DNA from: Acanthaster planci
Taxonomy: Eukaryota; Echinodermata; Asteroidea; Valvatida; Acanthasteridae
NCBI RefSeq assembly: GCF_001949145.1
Contig: NW_019091358.1
Coordinates: forward strand, 3,884,887 to 3,948,886
Length of the DNA stretch: 64,000 nucleotides
Reading direction: 5' to 3'
The notes beneath the pieces were generated by a model. It had not been told where the DNA came from. It searched no databases and worked only from the letters and a program-made list of their open reading frames with translations. Position numbers and translations under genes: made by a program. Below are positions 38,801-50,800 of this stretch, one piece after another; positions within the stretch are counted from its first letter, which is position 1; the number at the start of each line of letters is the position of its first letter.

Positions 38801-41800
38801 CACATACATGTACAAATCCTAACATGATGGGCTTTTGAGCTTTGATAATATTCCAAAGGTACGACGAACATACCCGTGTAGGCAACCATATCATAATCAA
38901 GGTTTGCTTCAGTTGACATCAAAAACTGGTGTGCATGTTTCCAGCCCTTCTTACTTGTGTGGGCCTACACACTCTTGACTACCGGTACAAAAATGCTGTG
39001 TACAATTGTACATGTACTTCCATTTTTCCTTTTTATATTTGTTCCATAAATTTCCTTAAAATATACACAATGTACGGTCTTTCTCCATCTGTTTGTGTGG
39101 TGCATGTACAGATGGAAAAAGAACGTTCAATGAATCCCTTCTGATTTTTTTTCTCTCATCCTAGAATACTCTGTGCTGCAGCACAGAGTATTCTCTGTGA
39201 CATTTTCACAAAGGTCTTCACTCAATCAACCATGGCCTCCTTACTTTGCAGTAGTCCAGTATTGTTATTAATGTATACATATTGTGCCCAGCGTACATGT
39301 GCATTGCATGCATTAAGGTCAATTGTTCCGCACATGTACATGTACCGGTATATGCATGCACGAAAATGGTTCTGTAGTTGAGGGGGCTATGGGCAATACA
39401 ATGGCACATTTTTGGTCTCCACAACAACTTCAAATGTGTAACAGGGGTAAACTTTTGTAGCCTCAACTTGGCCTCGACTTTCCAAACCAAAGAGACTGTC
39501 TCTTTATTGCCGTTACAGCCTAAGCACAGTATATGCAGCCACAGATCAGAATCAAGTACACGTACAAACCTGAACCCTGAACAATCATGCAGCAAGTCTC
39601 AAAAAGGGATTTGGGTCTGTCCACACTAAAAGACACATTTTGCATGACAATCAATACAAATTTCCAACTGTAAATTTAGCCATTATTTTTGCTTACAACC
39701 CCATAAGTTTGCTTACATCAGTATTCTGATTGTTGCCACAGAAAGGTAAAGATAAATTGACCAGTATTTGAGAAATTACAGAAGTTTATTCTTGAAGATA
39801 TAACATTTGTCACTTCGACAGACACTTGTTTCTTAAATATGAAAATTAAATTCAAACCACAATTTAGAATTACATGTACATGTAACTGCAATGTATTAAA
39901 TACTCTTTTTATGTTACTTTTAGAAACTTTCATTATCTCAGAAAAACAATTCTAGTGTAGAAAACACTGATTTATTTATTGCAAGAAAAAATGCACCGCT
40001 TGTCACCGGACAGACATCACGTTTGTCACATAATGGTAATATTACATGTTTACTAATTTTATGTATTATAATCATTGTCGTTTTAATATCGTGTCTAAAC
40101 TGTTCTTAATTCAGCCTATAGGCTACTATGGACGGTCAAATAAACCATAAATAATATACATGTACATGTACATGTACATGTTGCAATGTGTGGACAGACC
40201 CATTTGGCACTTTCTTTCATCTACTCGTACATGTACAAGTACCAATTTTTCCAATTTTTAACATTTTTTTAAAAGCTGCAGATTTGGTGCTTTGTCTCAG
40301 AGTTGTAAAGAGTAAGACATCCTTAACACATACTACATCTACAGGTACATGTACATGCATGCTTGTCTTTCAATAACAAGAACGCTTGTCAATTTAAAAA
40401 TGGCCTGTAGTAATTACCAGTACATTACATGTACATGCATACATTTACATTTATATTGTGCATGAACCCACATCATTTTTTTCTGCTGTGGTCCCCATAA
40501 ACTGAGGCATCCTGTTTTTGGATAATGAGATATATTTATTACTCTGTGATGCACCCAAAATGAATGAAATACGGTACATCAGACAATGATGTGAGAGTGT
40601 ACAGACTGAACACACAGGGAATACACGTACATGTATATGCCAATGTTCATAAAAACCAACAACCCGGTAATCCCCTCCTTAAGAGGACGATTTGAAAACT
40701 TCTGCTTTGACAACTGTTCAGTCAGTTTCATAAAACTATATGTACCAAAATGAGCCTAGTAGGAACAATACATGTAGGTCTTTTTGACTATAACAAACGC
40801 TGTGTGTAAAACGGTGTGGGGCTAAAATGTACTACCATAATAGCCTGCCTTATTCAGGACTCTTCCCAGAACTACTCACCTATGAAATTAGTTGGCTATA
40901 TTCTATAACCCTGTGAATAAATAATCAGGAAGACATCAGGAGCTCAGAGAAACTAGGCAGTTCTAATAAATACCCCACTCAACTGGATGACACAGTCAGT
41001 GTGCAGCATACCAGATAGCTCCATTGCAAAGTTTTATTTGCAGCTCGTGTCAGGTCTTGGACCTTCCAAGAGTTTGCAAACATTCGCGAGTGTTCGATAC
41101 ATGTCGTAACCCTAGAAAATCTTGACACAGTTGTAACACAACATCCAACTTCAAAGATGACATTTTAAGGGAGCTTCTGTGAAAAGTAAGTTTTTCTGTG
41201 CGTCTTAACAAACACTGTCCCTCCAAAAAAAAAACTCTTTGAAAAACTTCTAAAAAGATGGAATGGCATGGTTATCAAATCAAATCAATCAAATTACTCT
41301 GAAATGATCTCATCGGGCGACAAACGTCACCTCTGATGCCCCTTGCCAAGTGAGACATACAAGGGAGAGAAGTCTACAAAAACTCAAACACTTCAGTCCT
41401 CCTTTAAGACATTCATGCAGTTTTTTTCCAATCCCTACTCTCTGTTCCTCAAGGCATCCAGAGCAGATTCCGTATTGATTTCTCTGTCTGTGAATGACTA
41501 TTATCATGATCCAGTCCGCCTACACACAGAATATATGTACATATAATTTTTTTTTTCACAGATGGCTTAAGGCTGTCAAAAGATGGAGATCCAGACAGAT
41601 GTGCTATTCATAACAGCCCACACAATCACACCAACTCTGTAACTCAGCAAACATCTTTTGAGCAAATGTTTTTTCATGCACTGGCATTATCACAACATGG
41701 GGTGTTAAAAACGTAAAAATTCCAGGACGATCTCTTGGAGTTTTGTAAACTTTTAAAAATGTCTCAACAGCAACGCTTGAGAAATAGTTTCTCCAGAAAT

Positions 41801-44800
41801 TTCATTCATACATGTGGCATTCATACATGTGCCATGAGTGCCATGGAACTTGTTCTTGGTCTGAGAGCCTCTTCAAATGTCCCCTTAATGGGCACCTTCT
41901 ATTTCAACAGTATCAACTACTTCCAAGGAATGACAGCCACCCATTAATTAGCCACTGGTGCAGGGTATGTGCAATTACACTTGACAGCAAGGACTTTGGG
42001 TTCTTGCTCTACATGCAGTTAAACAAATGGATTCACCTGTTCGGACACACACATACATGTAAGTTGATTCAACTGTACATATCTGCATGGCAAAATTCAT
42101 GTTTCAATTAAAGTCAGCCAACAAATAATGTCATCAGGAATTGAATCAACTTCTTTCCCTGGTTGGCCATGTTGAATTGAAAGCGGGGTTAACTTTCCAT
42201 TTAGGGAACCTGAGAGTAAAAATAGAAGCAATGAAATGACAGCTCATTGCAAACTAATGCCGGTTTGTACTGATAAATCATTTAAAATTTGCGATTGATT
42301 GGATCTAAATGTTTAAAGCCCCTTAAAAAAGGGGGGGCTGGGGGGTTGGGGGGAGGGGCTGGGACTCCAGTAGTCTTGCACCAGCCTAACAGCTCACACA
42401 GAATTAAATTCAAGGAGCATCATCGAAAATGGCTTCACCGTGAACAAGTTTTATTGCGGCAAACGTGACTTTTCCTCCTTTTTTTCCTGACATGATGCAA
42501 TAATCCAGATGAGGCTAACCACAAATTCAATTAAAGAGACACCCAGGCCACTGAACCAAGAGAAGAAAAATCCATGTTTGTGTTTCAGAGACAGAGCCAC
42601 AAGGGAGACGGGAAACACTGCAGACAGGCTAAAGCCATAGTTACGCATCTATGACAATGTTTAAGCCAGAACAAAATATGAAAAAAAATTGTAATAGATT
42701 TGCGAGTTCCAGGTGAGGATAATTTTACTGCGTAAGTGCAGTTATGAAATAGAAAGTGTACATGTATAAAATCCAAATCGTTTTATTACATTTTCTTGGT
42801 TGCTCTACACAGTACTGAATAATTAATTTTAGGACCGACAACGGAACGATTTCTGTCTTCTCTTTTCAACGATATAAAGCCAAGTTCAGGGAATTTGTCT
42901 CATAATTATATCCTGTGTCATCCTCCTCTGATTGATCTGTCTGCACTCTTTAATGCTAAGGATTTTTCTTTATGCTCCTTTGCCTTTTGGCTCCATTGGG
43001 TCTAGTCTCTGTGATTGTGGGGGGGGGAGGGAGCATAGTGAATGGTACAATAACGTCAGGAGAGATTACTATTGATGATGGGGAGGATGCTACTGTCCGC
43101 TACCATGATTCTACTACGGATTCTATTCTGTGAACCACTGCCCAGATTGGACTGAGAAAGGAAGTGCTTATTACATGGCAGAGGTTCATGGGTTCTTGGG
43201 GAACACGATATGCTGTAATACATATACCCCCGTCCCCCGACAAATACAGTCAAACACACATAAGAAGAGCACTGTTAACGTTTATAACAAGGATAGTTTT
43301 AGATCCCAAGTCTTTGTGTGTCTTTGTTTCCATGACTGATAATACAAGGTAACTATGATAACAATTTAAGGTAATTTGTGAAGTCCCAAGGACCTTGTTG
43401 TACATGTACATGTAACAGTTATTTTACTGCTTGGTTCTAGAAAGTCAAGGAATCAATGCAAAGAGTTTGGACATGTCGGACATACACCGATACAGAAACA
43501 ATCCAACTGCAGATGGAAGGACAAAAAGGCTCTGTATACATGAATGTGTAAGTGCAGATAACCAACCAGAAAACATACTACCGGTACAACATCACGCATA
43601 GTCGGATACATGTATAAACACACCGGAATGTACAGCTCATAACTTGCTAAAACATGCACTGTGTGCACAAACCTTTAGCCTACATGTACATGTATGTATT
43701 AATTACCGGTACACATAATACATTGCACTTTCATATCAAGAACTGCACTTCATTTTTCCTTTTTCACAGTGTATGTAAAAACTGCTCCTTTCACTGAAGA
43801 CTACCGGTACCTTTGACAGGTTACCAGTGAGACATGTACACTGTATGGGTGGGTAGCAAGTGCCTGGATGGCTAGCATTGCCCTGATTTGTTGTTGAGAT
43901 GGTTTTTCAGCATTCAGACCACTGCTATTGGGTACTTCATGACAGTAAACTGTACATTTGCGTATTTGTACATGTGCATGTCCATTTGGGGATAGTGAAC
44001 CGGTACATACACATACATGCGCATGTACTTTGATGGATCGTTTAGGAATGAATTTATTTAAAAAGCAGATTTTTTTTGTACACTGAAAATTACAGATGTA
44101 TTTAGAGGACCAAGAATTCCCCTCTTCACTTCTTGCCTGGCATTATAGAATTTCAGGTACATGTACTTGTATTATAAAAATGCTTGTCTAAAGTTCTACA
44201 TGCTCCAATTCATAACCAGCAAATACCAGTACGTACAACGTACATTGTACCCTGTACATACATGTAGGGAATGTTCAAGGATCATTTGATTCCCATGCGA
44301 TGCAACTTATGCATCTGAATGCATCAACTCTGACCAATAAAGCATGGAAGAAACTTACACCAGAAATCTCATGTGGCAAGGTGGTGTGCATAATTTGTAC
44401 ATGTGCACAAATGCATCGGGCATCCATGTACCACTAAACACGAACGGCTCTTGATGTACATGTATTTGTGCACTACAGCTGGTCATGTTATTGCATAAAA
44501 TTTCAGTCCATGATTTTTACACACAAGTTGTGCATGATGAAACAGCTCTGAACAGTCATCGGACCATTAGACACATACTGGACGTATACTGCAGCAATCT
44601 CCCTATCCTGCTACATGGCATGTACCACTTGCACGGAAACCCTCCTGCAAGTGAGACATTCCATCTTTAAGATTAAAGATTCATGGTGTTGAGACGCCAG
44701 GCCGTTCACAGCTTGGACCCGTTGGGAATGGGCATCAATTACCCTGCAATGAACACGGGGTGCTCTCCCTCCTACTCCTACGGCCTACAACTCCTGTGCT

Positions 44801-47800
44801 TAATTAGGCGGTCCCAAGTTGATGCGAACTTGTGGAAATCTACAAAAAAGTATGCAACCACATGTACATACATGTACAATGTATATTGGTCACAATTGCA
44901 AAAATCATGTGAAATGCCATACATGTACATGTACCGGTATGTGAAGGTATGCCGTAAATTCAGGGGAAGCAAAGATGATTAAAATACTTGTACAGGTACC
45001 GGTAGTTATCTTTTGATGAGGCTACTTTAAATTTTGAAGCAAAAGATGAACACTCTGTGAAAAAAAAATGACACAATGTGAAGCTAACGGAAACTTGTGT
45101 GACCCATCTCACACCTGCCAGGGGCCAATTTCATAGAGCTTCTTAAGCACAAAATCTGCTTTACCAGGAAAAAATTTGCTTAATAAACAAAGGTTACCAG
45201 CTCAAATTCTATCTGATTGTCTTGCTAACCCAAAAAAACAGCTAAATACAATCCCAAAACAATATACATCACATGGAGGTTTGGCTGGTTACCTGATTTA
45301 TCAAGTAAGATTTTTTCGTGCTTAAGCAAATTTTGTGCTTAAGCAGCTCTATGAAATTGGACCCAGATGCTCATGTCAGAGGAATTTTCTTGTATTCAAT
45401 CAGACACTAAAAGCCCGCAAGTCATATAGGTCAGACCCAAGTCCAAATTCATTTATGTGAGGCCTCCTCAAAATCAAAATAATGGAGATCGATTTTCCTA
45501 TATTTTGTCCAACAAAATAACCTCTTTGAAAACTAACATTTACAGCTCTGGGAAAAAAAAAAGACCACCGTCATTTTTGTCTCAGATATCAGCTTAGTGC
45601 TTCATACTCCCACCATTACTGTGAATACAATGAAAAAAAGGCAAAAGTAACATCTAATCATATTTCAACTTCATTGGGACCAGACGGCAGTAATACGGAA
45701 GTTGCATCAGTTTAACATTTTACCAACTAAAACCAAAAATCCCACTTTATTTTTCATTGAAGAAACAAAAACTAATTGCTGTTAATTCTTAATACCAAAA
45801 TTAACAGTGTCTGGGCATGTCAGGGTCTGTCAGATATAGGTATATGGTGGCATGGCCTTTGCTCTTGATGGCAGCATTGATGCACCTCAGCATGCTCTCT
45901 ACTAGCCTCTGACGTTCTTTCGGTGTCACTGCTGCCCACTCCTGACGTTACAATTCAAATACATGTAGCTCTGCTTCTTTGATGGCTTATGGTCTTGTAT
46001 TTTTTGTTTTATACTGTTCCACAAGTTTTCATTTGCGTTTAGGTCCAGTGACTGACCAGGCCAGGAAATGATCCGGATGTTATGATCTGTCATCCACATC
46101 TCAACTGACTTTGCTGTGTGGCAAAGGGCACTGTCCTGCTGATAAACCCAAATATCAGAGTTGGGAAACAGGGACTGGGCTGATGGCAGTAGATTTTCCT
46201 CCAGAATTTGCCTGGTTCATCCGACCTTCACATAATCACATTTGTCCAGTTTCAGCCTTCTCCCACATCATCATAGAACCACCATCAAATTTCACCGTAG
46301 CAACCAAAATTTCAGGCTTGTGGGCTTCCACAGACCTTCTTCTCACCATCACATGGCTGGGAGTTGGAAACAACTGTAAATTAGACTCATCGCTGAAGAT
46401 GACTAGCCCAGTCAACAACAGTCCAATTCTTGTCTGCTTTGGCAAATTGTAGCGTGCTTTTCCTCTGCCTCTCATTGATGGAGGGCTTCTTCCTGGCCAG
46501 CCAGCTTGCAGGAATCTTTACAGACTGTCCTTGATGAACATCTCACAGTTGTTCAACTTTCCCACAGCATCTGAAGGTCACTGGAGGTCAATTGTCTATT
46601 TTTTGGGGGGGCAAGAACAAACGAGACAGCGGTCATCACGCACAGTAGAAGACCATTTTCCGCCTCTACCGGTACCTGGCTGCAGCTTGGTGTTTCCATA
46701 CTCCTCCTGCTTCTTCCGAGTGTGGTGGACTGCAGTCTTTGATACACTGATCCTTGTAGCCACCTGCATGTATAGTGTACCTCTCACTGTAGCCTTCATC
46801 CAGCAGAATGAAGATGGAGTTCTTAGTTGCTTTGCTCGGCTCCTTAGTTTTTGGCATGATTAACTGACGGTTCATTTGTTCATGGCAACCGTCTCAGTAT
46901 GAGTGAAAACTGTGTACCACAAAATCACGGTGTTTTATATTGATTTTTAATGATGTTTGCATAATTCAAATGATACTGTGCTGATACGATCAGTTTGAAA
47001 AAAAATAATCATTAAAGGAGGCTACTGACGCCACTGAAATGATATTTAGGCAGTCAATGGATGAATTGTTACCAATGTGAAATTCTAAACTACAGGTATA
47101 TCAGTCAACAATAATTTCCATACGCAGTAAAATGGCTTTGACATCTGGGAAAAGTGACAAAAACATTTGTGGTCTAATCATAAGAAAACTGGGATTACAT
47201 GTACACGTACATTACCGGTGTAACGGTACATGTACAAATTTTCTGATGTTTATTAATTGTTCAATTTTTTTCCTTTAGAAAATGAGGCATTTTAGGCATA
47301 CGTGCAATAAGTCCACAGAAAAGGGGCCACCCTGTGCACCAAACATATGAGAATGAATGACTAATTCACCTACGGATAGGGTTCATGCACAGGTACAGTC
47401 AGGATGAAATTACCCCATACCAGTACATACATGTACATGTGTACACTGTGTGCAACACAATTAGCCAGGAATGTTAATTAATGAAATACATGTAGGAAGA
47501 CTCATTTAATAAAAGCTTCCCGTGCATCGTTCCATGAAAGATGCATTGCTCAATGTACATGTATAAAACTGAACCCACAGTAAAGGTCCATACATGTACA
47601 TGCTTTACTCAAGTTTAGAAAACAAACAAGTACCGTACCAATGCTTACCGGTACCTTGATGCTCTTTTACTAGGTTAAAGTGCAGCTGAAATGAATTTTC
47701 CTTAGACACAATTTTTCTTCAACTTTGTATCCTTTGTCAAAACTCTCTTACTTTCCTATTGGTTCAATACATGGAACAGTGCATGCTTTTAAACAATGAA

Positions 47801-50800
47801 ATTCATCCATGCTTTCCCAGACAACTGAGGACGCTGGTGCTCAGAAGTCATCTAAGGAGGAGATGGTTCAGTGCATACAATGTACAATGTAGGTGTTTCT
47901 GTTCAAATTGAGAACCCAGAATTTACAAACTGAAAACATTTCAGAGAGAAGGACTGAAAGTTGTCCCCATGACCAATTTGTTCTCATACCGGTAACTACT
48001 ATAATGTATCATTCAACATGCGTGTGGTCCCTACAATTGCCAATAAGACGGTACATGTACATACATGTACCTACCGTTACGTACATGTACATGCATGTGC
48101 AGTAAAAACCATTGCTGACTTCTTATAAACCACATCTTTGATATGAAGCATTGCATTCAAACACTGCATGTGTGTGTGTACAGTATACCCAGAGTCTGAC
48201 CATCTGCACATAGACACCTGTACTACAATAAATGTAAATGTACATCCAGATTACAGAGAGAAATTATAATTACCAGGAGCGGGTAATTATGGTGATTATG
48301 GTAATACATGTACATGTCCTGTTGTCTGCTCGGTAATTGAAAAAGCAATTCTGCTACCCTACAGTGTCTCGTTCAATCCAGCTTTTGGCCTTCAAGCTTC
48401 AATTGGTTGGGTTAAGCTACATGTAGCTGTAAAACAGGTACAAATTTTATCATAGGCAGGGATTCCACATCCAAATGTGCTTGTACAGTATGTAGGTGTT
48501 CTCTCTTACTCAACTGAACAACATCTTTTGCAAAAAGTTTACGTACAAGTACGGTACATGTACATTGTACATGCTGTACCAGGGTCTCCTCTGGGGTACT
48601 GATATGTTTTGAGGTGGTCATACAAATTTCTAGTCCCTAAAACAAAAGCCAAGTGATTTCAAAAAGGCCTTAAATAAAATCTATTCAGTCCAATAGCACA
48701 TTACTCCAAATTTCTCCACTAAAATACAAATGTAAATTGATCTTGCATTCTGTGTCCCTATCATTGCGAATAATTTGAAACTGATCTGTTTCAAAATATC
48801 TTAGTGATTTTGCTTTTTTCTTCCATCTTTGTGTCTATTTTAAGTGTGAACATGCGCTTATGCGGTGAGTACCCCCCAAAAAACATGCCCTCTTTTGTTG
48901 CACTCGGAGTGGATAGGCAGGGGAAACCCTGCGCTGAACCAGTATCATCATACAGTGCACCACTTCTGTTTATTATAAGATGATTAATTTGAAAAATAGT
49001 CATCCTATAAAAGCATTAAATGCAAAATCTGAGAACACTTTGGTAACAAAAAATATAACTTATGTATAAATTATGATAGATACATGTATACATGTACGTG
49101 TAGAGCACTCCTCCAAAAAGGAATAACCTGACAACCATCCTGTCTACCAGTTGGCTCAGTAAATCTTTATTTTGGAGTCAATTTCTTTGCCTGGGGCCCA
49201 GTACAAAAGAAAATAATTCACAAAGCGTTTAAGAAACTCACTCGGCGAAGAAAACACAGAACTACTAAAGTGAAAATAGTGAGTGAGGATACATACGTGT
49301 ACACGTACGTGCATCCGTGGAGGGCAGATGTTTTGTATCACTGGGACAGCATCGAATAACCCATTTGTGCATTCATTGTAACTGAATTGAACTCACAAAA
49401 CAGCTGCTAAAACACCATGGAGACACTAGTAATGCATAAACTCTTTACCCTTTTTTCTGCGCTTATCATTCTAATGAAACAAATGCGCATTTTTTTCAGG
49501 CAAAAGCTGTTGCTAATGCATGCAAGTGTGAACTTTCTGCAAACTTTGGCCGCCCGCACAAAATGGCAGTCATTGTTTGTAAACGATGCTTTAAGGCCTA
49601 CAATGTACATGTACATATATGTGACCTCCCGAGGCCATGGCACCTATCCACATGACCTCCACACTTACCCATTTTAACCTGTAGTGGAGACGGTCTCCGG
49701 TAGGTCTTCAGACCGTTTGTGACTTTGTGTCCATTGATATCACGCTCAGATAATGTATTGCCGTTGGATTGGTCCTTAATGTGAACCTGTAAATTATGTC
49801 AAAATAATGAATTAAAAGGAAGAGAAGTTATATCAACACTGAGATACATGTAAAGTACGACACGCAGCTGAAATTTAAGAAAGCTTTGTGCGTGCTATGA
49901 TACACTGATAAATTAATATACATGTACTAAATTGTTTACTACATGTATACACTTTAAGGAGAAAAATAACGTGCATGCACACCTGCACGCTGATTGGCAA
50001 TAACTGAAACAGAGTGGAATTACATGCATCGGTATATTGACCAGATTGTACATGTACATATACATGTACCGTTCTCTACCTTCATCCTTACCTGGTATCA
50101 GTGACGAGAGATAAAGTTAATGTACATGTACAGGCTTCTGGCTGCCACCAGTCATGCCAGTGGGTTTTGTCCAACAGTAACACATGATTCCAAACTTAGA
50201 CTCAAGCACTCACATGATGGTTTCTCTGTACTGCAGTTTGAGTAAAAACACCATGCGCAAGAAGAAGCCTTCACACGCGGTGTGTATGAACGCCCATTTC
50301 TTTCACCAAATGATCTACACATGTCCATGTACATGTACCTCTGCCGCTCCTTAACCCTAACACTCCTCAGTCCTCCAACAGGTGAAGGATTGAGGAGGGT
50401 TAGGGTTAAGTCAGTGACCACTGTCTAAATCCTCCCGCCCAGAATCTACAAATCACTCACACAGTTTTCAACCAGTTTCGTACGCTGAGATTTCCTGTTT
50501 ATTTGCCACAGGAACCTTTGCATGTACACGTCAATATACACGTACATGGTCCATGGACCATGTACATGTATGATTTAAACTCACATCTCATTCTAATACA
50601 ATTTTAACTAGAACCACACTAAGTGCTTACCAGCAGAAACAAAAATCTGGCCAATAGTTTACTTACCTTAGCAACTGGTTACTAATTTATGTTTACCTGC
50701 TATTAATGCTAGCATTTGTGTAGGAGATTTAACTGTTGACATGGTATTAATCTGCCCACAGAAAGGACTCTTATCAAGTTCCTCCTGAAAAGTGGACTGA

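Larger units (their letters stand above)
34131..49668 (-). other. FAM219 intron 2
   Basis: At 15.5 kb this is the longest intron. It carries a 91-bp tandem duplication, a long SINE-like inverted repeat, a 32-bp perfect palindrome, a 244-bp MITE, the Tc1-like remnant, two G-quadruplex-type G runs and numerous TACATGTA clusters. I see no further exon of FAM219 and no nested gene. Confidence 0.8.
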
